Source of the DNA: Planctomycetota bacterium
GTDB taxonomy: Bacteria > Planctomycetota > Planctomycetia > Pirellulales > UBA1268
Assembly: GCA_003669605.1 (NCBI GenBank)
Contig: QWOP01000070.1
Coordinates: 59,349-123,348 of the forward strand
Reading direction: 5' to 3'
DNA length: 64,000 nucleotides
The translations under genes and the position numbers were made by a program. This document shows, piece after piece, positions 24,428 to 34,485 of this stretch. The notes under the pieces are model-generated. The model was given only the letters and a program-made list of their open reading frames with translations. It had not been told where the DNA came from and searched no databases. The first letter of the stretch is position 1. Each line of letters opens with the position of its first letter.

Positions 24428-25441
24428 ATGGGCAAACACGTTTCCTCACTCGGCCGACGGGCTGGCGCCAAGTGGCCGGCCGGTTTTACGCTGGTGGAAC
24501 TGCTGGTGGTGATCGCCATCATCGGAACACTGGTCGGCTTGCTTCTTCCCGCAGTTCAGTCGGCCCGCGAGTCTGGTCGCCGCCTCAAGTGTGCCAACAA
24601 CCTCAGGCAGTTGGGGCTCGCGGTGCAAAACCACCACGACTCGCGCACCTACCTCCCCACCGGCGGTTGGTGGTGGGGAGCTTGGTCGTTCAACAACGGC
24701 CGTCCGACCAGCGGAGTCAATCAGTTCGCCGGTTGGGGTTTCCAGATCCTCCCCTACCTCGAGAACGAGAATCTGTGGCTCGGCAACGGCGCCAAGGATG
24801 TCGATGGCAATGGATCGATCGCCGACTGGGAGCGCTTCTATCTGGCCCGTGGCACGCCGGTCGGACAGTACTTCTGTCCGACCCGTCGCGGCCCCTCCGA
24901 CGGCGTCAAGCGGGGGGGGGACTGGTACGGCGACCCCTTCCCCAGTGCCGATGCCCCCTTTGCCCAGACCGACTACGCAGGGAACAGCCTCGACACGGGG
25001 GACAATTGGCTCGGTGGTGAAGGGGCCCCATGGCATTCCGAGGGGGACGGCCCGATCTTCAACGTCGACGGCAACAAGCCGGTTGAACTCCGCAAGGTTT
25101 CCACGCTGGCCAGTGTCCGCGACGGCACCACCAACGTGATCTTGCTGGCGGAGAAGGCTCTCGACAGTGACAACTGCAAGGGCAACTTCTGCGGTGACGA
25201 TAACGAGGGCTACACCGCCGGCTGGGATCACGACATGATGCGGCATACCGGCTTTGTGCCCCAGTCGGACGGCGACCGAGCGGGTTCGTGGTACGGCGAC
25301 GGCCGGTTCGGATCGGGCCATGCCGCCACCGTCAACACGCTGATGTGCGACGGTTCAGTCAAGGGGATCGCTTTTAACATCAACGAAACGATCTGGCGGC
25401 GGATGGGCCACCGCGACGATGGAAAGACGGTGGAATTCTGA
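24428..25441 (+). CDS. DUF1559 protein with pilin-like N-terminus
   Basis: This 337-residue protein opens with a basic leader and the prepilin motif [15 protein letters not shown] (about residues 19-33), followed by the DUF1559 core [19 protein letters not shown]. The body has many Trp and Gly residues ([13 protein letters not shown]) and several Cys in CPTRRG and CKGNFCGDD. The C-terminus ends with the [11 protein letters not shown] type signature. GGAG at 24417-24420 lies seven bases before the ATG. It is followed after two bases by a lipoprotein gene, a pairing common in Planctomycetota. It is probably exported to the cell surface; its function is not known. Confidence 0.93.
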   Translation: MGKHVSSLGRRAGAKWPAGFTLVELLVVIAIIGTLVGLLLPAVQSARESGRRLKCANNLRQLGLAVQNHHDSRTYLPTGGWWWGAWSFNNGRPTSGVNQFAGWGFQILPYLENENLWLGNGAKDVDGNGSIADWERFYLARGTPVGQYFCPTRRGPSDGVKRGGDWYGDPFPSADAPFAQTDYAGNSLDTGDNWLGGEGAPWHSEGDGPIFNVDGNKPVELRKVSTLASVRDGTTNVILLAEKALDSDNCKGNFCGDDNEGYTAGWDHDMMRHTGFVPQSDGDRAGSWYGDGRFGSGHAATVNTLMCDGSVKGIAFNINETIWRRMGHRDDGKTVEF

Positions 25442-25443
25442 TC

Positions 25444-25917
25444 ATGGGGAAACTGATGTTTGATCGTTTTTTTGGCAGGCGGCAGGTTTCGCTGTCGCTG
25501 GTGTGGCTGTCGCTTTCGTGTCTCGCCGTGGCGGCAGCCGGGCTCTCCGGCTGTGCCAAGGGGGGGAGCAAGACCGAGCCCGAATTCACCATCAGCGGCA
25601 AGATCCTCCGCGGAGGAAATCCGCTGTTGCTCGATCCGGTGATGGCCAAGGCGAAGGCTGCCATGGTGAGTGTGAAATTCATCCGCATCGACGGCAGCGG
25701 TGGGGCCGATTTTTCCAACACGGCGTTTGCCGATGAATCGGGTGCCTTCAGGATCAAAGTCCCCAAGGGAAAATACCGGGTGGCGGTAACCCACATCAAC
25801 GGCCGCCAGCCGGGCGACAACCTCCAAGGGGCCTACGGCGAACGGAAGTCAAAGATCGAGCAGGATGTCAGCGGCGACGCGGCTGACCTGGTGATCGAAC
25901 TCGACTCGTTCAAATAG
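25444..25917 (+). CDS. lipoprotein with carboxypeptidase-regulatory-like fold
   Basis: The 157-residue protein has a signal peptide with a lipobox (GLSGC, near residue 37), so it should be lipid-anchored. The mature part is a single beta-sandwich-like unit: EFTISGKILRGG, DESGAFRIKVPKGKYRVAV, then VTHINGR. This resembles the carboxypeptidase regulatory-like or transthyretin-like domains often found next to DUF1559 genes in this phylum. Its start lies two bases after the DUF1559 stop, so the two are surely cotranscribed. Function is unknown; an extracytoplasmic partner role for the DUF1559 protein is inference. Confidence 0.88.
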   Translation: MGKLMFDRFFGRRQVSLSLVWLSLSCLAVAAAGLSGCAKGGSKTEPEFTISGKILRGGNPLLLDPVMAKAKAAMVSVKFIRIDGSGGADFSNTAFADESGAFRIKVPKGKYRVAVTHINGRQPGDNLQGAYGERKSKIEQDVSGDAADLVIELDSFK

Positions 25918-25954
25918 TCGCCACGGCGACACACACCGGCATCACAAGCAATGG

Positions 25955-25984
25955 CACCCCGGTCGGCATCTGCCGGCCGGGGTG
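25955..25984. terminator. hairpin between convergent genes, possible bidirectional terminator
   Basis: CACCCCGGTCGGCA and TGCCGGCCGGGGTG form a 14-bp stem with one G-T pair. It sits between the lipoprotein gene and the converging phosphoesterase gene. No T-run follows on either side, so termination is inferred from stem strength and place. Confidence 0.45.
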
Positions 25985-25991
25985 TTGGCTT

Positions 25992-28619
25992 TCAATCGGC
26001 GTCGTCGCCGGCTTGCTCCGCATCGTCATCCTCTGCGGTCGCGAATACGAAGGCTGCCCGCCGTGGGGCCGGCATCGGTGAATGAGCGCCGCGGACGCTC
26101 CGCCAGACGATTTCGTTGAGGAGCAGATCATCGGCCGCGTCCTCGACGGAGAAATCCATCGCCAAGGAGTCGTCGGCCCCCCAGGCCGCAGCCACGTTCT
26201 TTTCGTCGAGGGAGACGTTGGCCGGCCGGCACTGGTAGGGGTCCAGCAGCGGGACTTTCGCAAACGAGCGGATCATCGGCAGGGCCGCGGCGTCAAACTG
26301 CGACATCGGCTGGAGTGTCAGGATCAGTTCCAGTGTCCGCAGCATCGAACTGGTGGAGTAGAGGCTCGAGTCGACCGCGCCGTGCTTCGACCAAGGGCTG
26401 ATCACGAAGGCGATCGTGCGGTGGGCGTCGATGTGGTCGGGGCCGTTCTGGGCGTCGTCCTCGACGACGAAGATCGCCGTCGTCGGCCAGAATTTCGACC
26501 GGCTCACCCCCTCCACGATCCGCCCGAAGGCGAGGTCGTTTTCTGCCATGAAGGCGGTGGGGGTCAGTTTGCCGGGGCTGGTGCCGCTGGTGTGGTCGTT
26601 GGGGAGGCGGACGATCTGGAGCCGTGGCATCTCCCCCTCCTTTTCGAAGCGGGCCAGTTCGGCGAGGAAGCGGTCGGCCCGCTTGAGGTCGGAATAATCC
26701 TGATCGAAACTGCGGAAGAACGGGTCGATGCGCCCCTCAAGGGCCTTGACCTTTGGCGTGCAGGGGTCGGTGGCGGTCTTGCCGTTGGCGACCCATTCTC
26801 CGTAGCTGCGGAAGCTCACCCCCGCGGCGATCGCCCGGTCCCAGAGGTAGCCGCCAGCAGGGCGGGCAGCCGCATCGAAACTCCCTTCAGCCGGATAGGG
26901 AAACTTCTTCCGTCGGTTGTGGCCGTAGGAGAGTGGCCAGTGCCGCTCGATGAAATCGGTGGCGTAGGCCCCCATACTCCACTCGTGGCCGTCGGCGCTG
27001 ACCTCGCTCTCGACGTAGAAGTTGTCGAGCAGGACAAACTGCCGGGCGAGGGCGTGGTGGTTGGGGGTCACCCGTTCGGGAAACAGACAGAGGGTCGGGT
27101 CGCCATGCCCCTCGGGCATATCACCGAGGACTTGGTCGAAAGTCCGGTTCTCCTTGACGATGTAAATCACGTGGGTGATGGGGCTCGTTTCCCCGGGGGC
27201 CAGGGGGATCGGGCCACCGTCGAGTTCCTCAGGCGAAAACACCTCGTCGGCCTCCGGCGGGCGGCAGGCGAAGGCCCGCTCCGTCCAGACGGCCAGTTGG
27301 GAGGTGAGTTTGTTGTCGGTGGGAAGGTCGATGAACGAGAGAGTGCCGTCGAAGAGGCTGCCGATGTAGTCGGGGGTCGGAGCGTCGGGATTGAATCCGG
27401 GGCGGGGGCCGTTGCGGTTGGAATCGGAGATGATCCCCTTGCCGTTGGTGACGAGGAGCCGGCGGCCGTCGGCGGTGAGGCGGACGGAGGTGGGGTACCA
27501 GCCGACGGGGATGAAGCCGAGGCTCCGGGCCGCCCCCGGCTCCTCGACTTCCCACACCGTCAGGGCGTTGATGTTGGCGTTGGAGACGAAGAGCATCTCG
27601 CCGTCAGCGGAGATCGCCAGGGAATTCGGCGTGTTGCCGGGAGGCGCGTCGGGGGTGAGCGTGGCGACGAGCGTTTCGGTGACCTTCTCTTCCGCCAGAT
27701 CGATCACCGACACGCTGTTGCGGTTGGCGTTGGCGACGAAGAGGCGTTTACCATCTGGCGACAGAACCATCTCGTTGGGGTGTTCTTCGACGTCGATCCG
27801 GCCGACGACGCGCCACGCCTGGGTGTCGATCACCGCCACAGCGGCCTGCGCCCAGAGGGAAACGTAGAGCCGCTGCCGGGGCTCGTCGACGAGACAGGCC
27901 CAAGGGTGTGGGGCGGCGGCGACGACGCGCTCCAGGAGCACATCGGCTCGCTTGGTGATCGACGGATCATCGGTCGTCGGCGGCGCCACCGGGGCCGGAG
28001 CGGGGGGCGCTTCTCCAAGGAGGAGTTCGTCGACACCTGGCGGCCCGTTGGTCTGGTCAAAACGAACGCGCGACACCGAGTGCCCCCAAACATTGGCGGC
28101 GTAGAGGGTGGTGCCTGCGGAATCGACGGCGATCCCGCAGGGGATGCCGCGGATCGTCTCGTCGCGAAGTGGCACCGCAGGCAGTCGCACCAGGGCACCG
28201 TCGTCGAAGCGGAAGGGGAGGATCGTTTCGGCAGCGCCACCGGAGACCAACAGCCGGCTCCCGTCGGGGGTGAACGCCATTCCCTGGAAGGCCTCGTCAA
28301 CACGGGTCCGGGAGAGGACGGCCCGCGAGTCGATGTCGATGACAGCGAGTTCGTGAGGGCCGAAGCCGCAGTGGAGGACGACCGCATGACGGCCATCGGG
28401 ATGCAATGCGATGTTGACGGGAAAGTCCCCCACCTCCACCTGCTTGCCAACCGGCCGCAGCGACCACTGGTTGGGGAGGACCACCGACCCATCGGCCTGG
28501 GGGCCGGGGATCCGGGGTAAAGTCTCATCGGCACGCACCGGCCACGGACTGGCCGCTGAGAGCGCGCTGGCAAAGCACAGCCCGACGGCACAGCGCACGA
28601 TCGCTCTGGAGAAACGCAT
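25992..28619 (-). CDS. exported beta-propeller / phosphoesterase protein
   Basis: This 875-residue protein has a signal peptide (residues 1-30) and two parts. Residues 45-400 form a YncE-like seven-bladed beta-propeller with repeats such as HPDGRHAVVLHCG, FTPDGSRLLVSGG, LSPDGKRLFVANANRNSVSVIDL and SADGEMLFVSNANINALTV. Residues 450-800 form a phosphoesterase domain of the acid phosphatase/phospholipase C superfamily, with YIVKENRTFDQVLGD, the region LLDNFYVESEVSADGHEWSMG, and FVVEDDAQNGPDHIDAHR that holds the metal ligands. The C-terminal 60 residues are acidic. Such fusions are known in environmental bacteria; the substrate is unknown. The gene stands alone between convergent and divergent neighbours. 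Confidence 0.9.
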   Translation of the reverse strand: MRFSRAIVRCAVGLCFASALSAASPWPVRADETLPRIPGPQADGSVVLPNQWSLRPVGKQVEVGDFPVNIALHPDGRHAVVLHCGFGPHELAVIDIDSRAVLSRTRVDEAFQGMAFTPDGSRLLVSGGAAETILPFRFDDGALVRLPAVPLRDETIRGIPCGIAVDSAGTTLYAANVWGHSVSRVRFDQTNGPPGVDELLLGEAPPAPAPVAPPTTDDPSITKRADVLLERVVAAAPHPWACLVDEPRQRLYVSLWAQAAVAVIDTQAWRVVGRIDVEEHPNEMVLSPDGKRLFVANANRNSVSVIDLAEEKVTETLVATLTPDAPPGNTPNSLAISADGEMLFVSNANINALTVWEVEEPGAARSLGFIPVGWYPTSVRLTADGRRLLVTNGKGIISDSNRNGPRPGFNPDAPTPDYIGSLFDGTLSFIDLPTDNKLTSQLAVWTERAFACRPPEADEVFSPEELDGGPIPLAPGETSPITHVIYIVKENRTFDQVLGDMPEGHGDPTLCLFPERVTPNHHALARQFVLLDNFYVESEVSADGHEWSMGAYATDFIERHWPLSYGHNRRKKFPYPAEGSFDAAARPAGGYLWDRAIAAGVSFRSYGEWVANGKTATDPCTPKVKALEGRIDPFFRSFDQDYSDLKRADRFLAELARFEKEGEMPRLQIVRLPNDHTSGTSPGKLTPTAFMAENDLAFGRIVEGVSRSKFWPTTAIFVVEDDAQNGPDHIDAHRTIAFVISPWSKHGAVDSSLYSTSSMLRTLELILTLQPMSQFDAAALPMIRSFAKVPLLDPYQCRPANVSLDEKNVAAAWGADDSLAMDFSVEDAADDLLLNEIVWRSVRGAHSPMPAPRRAAFVFATAEDDDAEQAGDDAD

Positions 28620-28744
28620 GACGGGGCCTCGCGAGGGTGGACGGAGCCGTGGTTGTACTCCGCTCCGCGGGGGGCGGCGACCTTGCTCGTCCGATTCTCA
28701 CGAAGTCGGCCAGGAGTCTGCCGTCGGCGATGTTCAGGCGGGCG

Positions 28745-30601
28745 TCAGGGAGCCGACGGCTCGTCGGCAACCACGAGCGATCGCCCTCCGCCGGCGAGCG
28801 GTTCGAGCGTGACGCGCAGAAAGCGGTAGCGGCAGTCATAGGCACCGAGGAACAGGGCCTCCTGCCGCGGAGTCTGCCAGTAGTCGGAGAGCGAGAGCCT
28901 GGCCGGATCCCCTTTCCAGTCGATCCATGGCCGGCCATCGACGGTGACTGCAACTCCGCCGGGCAGCACCGTGCAGACGATCAACGCAGGGCGGTTCTTC
29001 ACAAACACGTCGCCGCCGATCCGCGTCGGACTGTCGGCCACGTTGCGGCCGTCGACGTTTTCCAGGGCGCTGGCCCGCGTCCCCGGGGTGCCGAAGCCGA
29101 GCAGGGCCAGGAATCGGTTTCCCCCCGATCGCAGCCCGATCGAAAGGCCGTGCGGCTCATCGAGCGGTTCGACGACAAGCGTCAATCGGTAGGCCTCGGG
29201 CGGCGCGTACGGCAGTTCGATCCGCGCCCCGAACCCGCGCGGAGCGAGAAGCTCACTGCGGCCTTCGACCTCCCCCTGCGTCCATTCGCCCGACACTCCA
29301 TCCCGGGCAGGATTGACAAGCGCTAGCAGATCGATGGCCTCACCGGCCTCGCCGGGAGTCGTTGGCATGCGGTCGGTGGGATCGACATCGACCGGCGGCG
29401 GTGGGATCGCAGGATCGATCCGGACTTGGAAGTAGCCCCATGCTGATAGACCAGCGGAAGGATCGTCAGAGGCGCGGGGGGTGTGGTCGGAGTCTGAAGG
29501 TTCATTCGTGGCCGGCAGCGCCGGCCGGGTTACTCGCCAGGCGACGGCACAGGGCCTGTCGAAGCGTCCCAGAGGGACGACGCCAGAGCCAAGGGGGGTG
29601 TCATCCATCGCCACGGTGATCCACGGTCCACGGAGGCTCGTCTGCAGTTCAACGCGCAGCTGCTTCGGGAGCAGTGTCTCCGGGCTCAGTCGCAGCACCA
29701 CCGGCTGGCCCGGACGGGGAACCGCCGGTTCCGGGGTGACGATGAACTGATCGAAGGATGGATCAGATGGAATGACTTGGCCATCGGCGAGCGTGAATCC
29801 CAGCGTCCGCTTCTGGCCGGCATCGATCCACGACTGGGCAAGTGCGCTGCGGTACTGTCCTTCGCTCATTACCGAACCGTCCGCGGGTTCCGGATGGGGC
29901 ATGCCGATGGCATGACCGATCCCTTCGTGGTAGACGACGCAGTCGCTCCCCCGGTAGGGCACGCGCCAGCCGTCGCCGCTGACGAGCCCCCAACCGCGGC
30001 CGCGGTCAGGGAGGTAGACAGCCCGCGAGCCCCCCGCAGCCGAACCGGGGACATGCACGCCGCCGTCGGAGAGTGCACCGTCCAGCTTCCAGCCTCCGCC
30101 ATCGGGCGACTGCCGCGAGAAGTCGTCCAGGGGCCGCCAGTTGATGTCACTGAGGACAACGAGGACGGGGAAGGCGCCATCACCGTCACGGCCGACGTCG
30201 ATGGCGGCATCGACCTCTCGGAGCGTGTTGAAAAATGTGGCGTCGGCGTTCCCCGCCCGTAGCGTCGCTGTGGTCATTGCCGAGCGGAAGGGCTCGGGGT
30301 GGAGCGTGGTCAGCAGTCGGGAGCGACCGGCGAACTCGCGGTGATGGAAGCGGCGGAGCCGCTCGCAGAGCCACTCCGCCCGTTCCCGCCAATCAGCCAG
30401 CCCTTGACGGTCAGAGGGAACAAAATAGACGACGGTGGCGCGGATCGTGTCGATGGAGTGGCGGCCGTCCCAGGTGGTCAGCGCCGCCGCGGGGGGCGAC
30501 GTGGCAGCAGCGTCGTCTGCCGTCGCCGTGGTTGCCAGCCAGCCAAGCAAGGCCACGCCCATCATGGCGGCGGACAGGAATTGGATCGGTTGTCGCCGCA
30601 T
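28745..30601 (-). CDS. secreted metzincin-like protein
   Basis: The ATG at 30601, with GGGAG seven bases before it, gives 618 residues with a signal peptide (residues 1-28). The motif HEGIGHAIGMPH at residues 225-236 fits the metzincin zinc signature HExxHxxGxxH. Before it comes a region with VVYFVPSDRQGLADW and FFNTLREVDAAIDVG; after it lie beta-rich parts, including a C-terminal LamG-like jellyroll (about residues 440-610, LTLVVEPLDEPHGLSIGLRSGG). It is a likely exported zinc protease, but whether it cleaves proteins is unknown. A longer frame upstream overlaps the divergent efflux remnant and is not used. The motif is intact; the family below the metzincin level is not clear. Confidence 0.78.
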   Translation of the reverse strand: MRRQPIQFLSAAMMGVALLGWLATTATADDAAATSPPAAALTTWDGRHSIDTIRATVVYFVPSDRQGLADWRERAEWLCERLRRFHHREFAGRSRLLTTLHPEPFRSAMTTATLRAGNADATFFNTLREVDAAIDVGRDGDGAFPVLVVLSDINWRPLDDFSRQSPDGGGWKLDGALSDGGVHVPGSAAGGSRAVYLPDRGRGWGLVSGDGWRVPYRGSDCVVYHEGIGHAIGMPHPEPADGSVMSEGQYRSALAQSWIDAGQKRTLGFTLADGQVIPSDPSFDQFIVTPEPAVPRPGQPVVLRLSPETLLPKQLRVELQTSLRGPWITVAMDDTPLGSGVVPLGRFDRPCAVAWRVTRPALPATNEPSDSDHTPRASDDPSAGLSAWGYFQVRIDPAIPPPPVDVDPTDRMPTTPGEAGEAIDLLALVNPARDGVSGEWTQGEVEGRSELLAPRGFGARIELPYAPPEAYRLTLVVEPLDEPHGLSIGLRSGGNRFLALLGFGTPGTRASALENVDGRNVADSPTRIGGDVFVKNRPALIVCTVLPGGVAVTVDGRPWIDWKGDPARLSLSDYWQTPRQEALFLGAYDCRYRFLRVTLEPLAGGGRSLVVADEPSAP

Positions 30602-30706
30602 CGTCACGCTCCCAGGATCTTGCAATGTCGCAAGACAATCGCTTGCAAGGTGGCAAGTATACGAACAAAGCCATTGGTCTCTAGGCACCGAGTGCACGAT
30701 GATCGG

Positions 30707-32742
30707 ATGAAGGGAAATACCTCGATGGCATGGCACACTGTTTGGATCGTCGACACCGGATACGGGCGGATGCTCGCCGCCCTGCTGTCCGCATGCGCCG
30801 TTGCCTTCGGCGGATGCGAGCACGGTGAGGTGGAGCGGATTTCATCCGTCGTTGAGGAGGCCCCTTACCGGGCCACCGAAGATGGACTGCTCGCCGTCCG
30901 TCCAGATCTCTTCCCCCGGCTGAGGTTTGTCCGCGCCGCCTCCAGCCCGGTGTTCGCCGAGCTGCATGGTGTCGGCGTGCACCCTCCTCTTCAGCCTCTA
31001 TGGCGCTGCCTGCCTCCGCTCGCTGCCAATAGAGGCTTTTCCAGACGTTACCGATCCGCGCGTCGAGGTTATCGGGCTCTATCCCGGACAGGCCTCTGAG
31101 GAGGTGGAGCGGCGGGTAACGGTGGAACTGGAACGGGTCCTCGCCGGCACACCGCGGCTTCTCGATCTGAGGAGCGTGTCGGTGTTCGGCCTCTCGCTGG
31201 TGACGATGACCTTCGAGGAGGGGACGAGCGACTTCGAACTGCGGACGAGCGTCGGTGAGCGGATCCGGGATGCCATCCTGCCCCAGGGGGTCTCGGTGCA
31301 AATGGGGCCGCAGTCGACCCCTGTCGGTCAGGTGTACCGCTACACGCTCCGCGGTCCGCTGCCGCTGAAGGAACTCCGGGCAGTCCAGGACTTCGTCGTT
31401 GAGCGGAGGCTGCGGAGCGTTTCCGGCGTGGCGGATGTGGTCACATTCGGAGGCTATGAACGAAATTACCAGGTCCGCGTCGATCCCATCCGGCTGACCG
31501 CCGCCGGAATCTCCGTCGATGTTGTCCACAACGCGATTGCGATGGCCAACGAGAATGCCGGTGGTGGATACAGCGGCATCGGTTCCCAGGAATTCGTCGT
31601 CCGTGGCATGGGGGTGATCCGCGATCCCTCCGAGATCGGCGAGATCGTCGTCGACACCCGTGATTCGGTGCCGATTCACATCCATGACGTGGCGGATGTC
31701 ATTGAGGGATCGACACCGCGCCGGGGCGCTGTGGGACGGGGGCGCAACGACGACTGCGTCGAGGGGATCGTGCTCCTCCGCCGCCGCGCCCACCCCAGCC
31801 TTGTGCTCGAGGGAATCCACCGCCGGGTCGAGGAACTCAACCATGGAATCCTTCCACCCGGCGTGGAGATCGTACCGTTCTACGACCGCACCGATCTGAT
31901 GCGGGCCACGCTCTCGACGGTGGGCCGCAACCTCCTCGAGGGAGCGGCGCTGGTGCCGATCTTTTTTCTCGAGCGCGTCGAGGGGCGGATTTTCGCACCG
32001 ATGGCCTACACCTATGCCTTCGCGCTCGGAGGCGCGATGGTCTCGGCGCTGATGGTGGTGCCGGCACTGGAACGGTTGTTGTTCCGCGGTCATTACCGCA
32101 CCTCCGAGCCGGCTTGGCTCACGGCGGCTCGGTGGCTCTATCTCAAAGTGCTCTACGGCTGTGATGTGGTGCGGGGGTTCCTCCTCCCGGCGGCGGTGGT
32201 TGGATGTGGGACGCTTGCGTGGTACGCAACGGGCCATGGCCCGCCTTGGCGTCACCGTTCCGCTGGCGCTGGCTGTGATCGTGGTGGTCTTGTTTGCCAA
32301 TTTTGGCCGTTGGCTGCCGACGGCCTGCATCCTCCTCGTCCTCCCGTTCGCGGTGGTGGGAGCCGTGGTAGCGCTGCGGGTCTCGGGGATGAATTTCTCC
32401 GTCTCCAGCGCCGTCGGCTGTATCGCGCTCCTCGGGCAGGTCGTGCTCTCGGGGGTGATTGTCTGCAGCCGGATCCTCCATGCCCTGGGGAACGCCCGCG
32501 ACCGCCGCGCCGCGCTCCTGGCCGGCGCAGGGGAGGCGTTTCGGCCGGTCCTACTGACGACGATGCTTGCGATCCTGGGGCTGGTCCCGGCCGCGTTGTC
32601 GCATGCCATGGGGAGCGAGACGCAGCGCCCGTTCGCGATCGCCATCGTCGGGGGCCTGATCACGTCGCTGCCGATCGTGACGGTGGTGATGCCGATTCTG
32701 TTTTCGATGCTCATGGGCCCGCCGCGGCGGCCGGCTCCCTGA
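30707..32742 (+). pseudogene. decayed heavy-metal efflux locus (CusB/CzcB and CusA/CzcA remnants)
   Basis: Three pieces in three frames follow one another. First (30707 to about 30975) is the start of a periplasmic adaptor: a lipoprotein-like leader ending GGCEHG, then AVRPDLFPRLRFVRAASSPVFAELHG, as in CusB-type proteins. It runs directly into the N-terminal part of an RND pump in another frame (about 30980-32210: SLPIEAFPDVTDPRVEVIGL, YPGQASEEVERRVTVELE). A third frame (about 32215-32742) gives the last membrane helices (VPLALAVIVVVLFANFGRWL). An internal in-frame loss joins NLLEGAALV to PIFFLERVEGRIF, removing about 100 residues that the family has there, and the whole second periplasmic domain (about 350-400 residues) is absent. 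The total is about 2 kb instead of over 4 kb. The locus cannot make a working pump. Confidence 0.8.
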
Positions 32743-32771
32743 CGGCTCGAGTGGCAATGCGGGGCTGGGGT

Positions 32772-34475
32772 TCAGCCGGCGCGGAACGTGGCTGCGACCC
32801 GATCACGTTCCCGATCGACCTGCTCGGGGCTCGCTCCGAGTTGCTCGAGGATTCGGACGGTGAAGGCCATCGCTACCTCACCCTCTGCCGAGAAGGCATC
32901 GTCCGCTCCCGCCTGCTGCAATCGCTTCAGTTGTCGGGTGAAGTGCGTCCGGACGAGGATCCGCACATGGGGATTGAGTTGCTTCGCGCAGCGGATGATC
33001 TCCTCGTCGACGCTACTGGTACCGGAGGTGAGGACGAGATGCTCGGCGCGGGCGATGCCTGCCCGGGAGAGAACCTCAGGGCGGCTGGCATCGCCGTAGA
33101 CGGCGCGGACTCCGAATGCCAGCAGCCGGCGGACGGTGTCGAGGTTCAACTCGATGACCGTCGGATCGATCTGATTATCGAGGAGCAGTTCCGTCACCGT
33201 CTGTCCTACCGGCCCGTAGCCGACGACGATCGTTCGGTGGCTGGATGGGGTTTGGGATGGCGCGCTTTCCTCTTCTGGCCGGACTTCCGTGGGAAGCCGG
33301 TGCGCCGGACCGGTCACCACGCGAATGGCCAATCGAGAGAGCAGGGGACTGAGCGTGATCGTGACGATGGCCGTGGCCACGAGCACTTCAAGCACCTCGC
33401 CCGGCACGACACCGAGCTGGAGGCCGAGGTTGGTGAGAATGAAGGAAAATTCGCCGATCTGCGCAAGTGCCGCGGCCACCGGCAGGGCGACGGTGAGCGG
33501 CTGTCCCCGGAATCGCATCACGAAGAATGCCACCGCCGGCTTGAGGAGCAGCACGATGAAGAGCGCCGTGGCGATCGCGGCCGGGCTTTGCAGGAGCGTC
33601 GAGGGGTCGAAGAGCATCCCCACCGACACGAAGAACAGCACGGCGAAGGCGTCGCGCATCGGCAGTGCTTCAGAGGCTGCTCGAAGGCCAAACTCGCTGC
33701 GGCCGACGACCATCCCCGCCAGGAATGCCCCCAGCGCCATCGAGACTCCGAAGACACTTGCGGCGCCGACGGCGATCCCCAGCGGAATCACCAGGACCGC
33801 CAGTGTGAATAGTTCTCGTGATCCAGTCTCGGCAACCGTCCCGAGGATCCAGGGAATGATCCGCCCGCCGGCGAGCACCACCACCGCCAGAAGACCCACG
33901 ATCCTCAAGGCCGCCATCCCGAGGGCGATCCCCACGCCCTCAGCGCTCGTTTCACCCCCTGAAAAGAGCGAGGGAAGAACCACCAACCCCACCACCGTGA
34001 TCAGATCCTCGACCACCAGCCACCCCACCGCGATGTGGCCGGGGCGGGTGTGCAAGGCGCGGTTGTCGGTGAGGACGCGGAGCATGACCACGGTGCTGGC
34101 GACCGACACCGAGCCGCCAAACACCAGCGAGGCCGGCCAGTCCCATCCCAATGCCATTCCGGCCAGCGTTCCCAAAACCGTGGCCACGCTGCAGGTGACA
34201 ATCGCCCCTGGCAGGGCAATCCCCCGCACCGCGAGCAATTCATCGATGCGGAAATGGAGGCCGACACCGAAGAGGAGGAGGACAACACCCAGTTCCGCCA
34301 TCTCGCGGGCGAGGCTCGCATCGGCCTCGTATCCCGGAGTGTGGGGGCCAACGACGATTCCTGCCAGGAGGTAGCCGACAATCGGCGACAGACGCATCCG
34401 CTGCGTGATCGCGCCGAAGACCAGCGCCGCCGAGAGGCCTCCGGCAAGGGTGAGGATGAGGTCGATGTCGTGCAT
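32772..34475 (-). CDS. cation:proton antiporter, CPA2/KefB type with RCK_N domain
   Basis: The ATG at 34475 gives 567 residues. The first 380 or so hold about 12 hydrophobic segments of the Na+/H+ exchanger fold, including QRMRLSPIVGYLLAGIVVGP and SVASTVVMLRVLTDN. From about residue 410 a TrkA-N/RCK domain follows, with the Rossmann motif GYGPVGQTVTELLLDN. A TrkA-C domain is not evident. Such proteins exchange K+ or Na+ for protons at the inner membrane and sense nucleotide via the RCK part. It converges on the decayed efflux locus and lies ten bases after the CotH-like gene on the same strand. The frame extends 200 codons upstream, but that part is the shadow of the CotH gene. Confidence 0.92.
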   Translation of the reverse strand: MHDIDLILTLAGGLSAALVFGAITQRMRLSPIVGYLLAGIVVGPHTPGYEADASLAREMAELGVVLLLFGVGLHFRIDELLAVRGIALPGAIVTCSVATVLGTLAGMALGWDWPASLVFGGSVSVASTVVMLRVLTDNRALHTRPGHIAVGWLVVEDLITVVGLVVLPSLFSGGETSAEGVGIALGMAALRIVGLLAVVVLAGGRIIPWILGTVAETGSRELFTLAVLVIPLGIAVGAASVFGVSMALGAFLAGMVVGRSEFGLRAASEALPMRDAFAVLFFVSVGMLFDPSTLLQSPAAIATALFIVLLLKPAVAFFVMRFRGQPLTVALPVAAALAQIGEFSFILTNLGLQLGVVPGEVLEVLVATAIVTITLSPLLSRLAIRVVTGPAHRLPTEVRPEEESAPSQTPSSHRTIVVGYGPVGQTVTELLLDNQIDPTVIELNLDTVRRLLAFGVRAVYGDASRPEVLSRAGIARAEHLVLTSGTSSVDEEIIRCAKQLNPHVRILVRTHFTRQLKRLQQAGADDAFSAEGEVAMAFTVRILEQLGASPEQVDRERDRVAATFRAG

Positions 34476-34485
34476 GGGACAGCGT

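Noticed and set aside
26082..28520. Plus-strand open frame of 812 codons
   Set aside because: It is the shadow of the beta-propeller phosphoesterase gene; composition is Gly/Asp/Val-rich without motifs.
30681..32714. Minus-strand open frame of 677 codons over the efflux remnants
   Set aside because: The plus strand shows clear RND motifs; the minus frame has a low-complexity His/Arg/Glu composition and no family.
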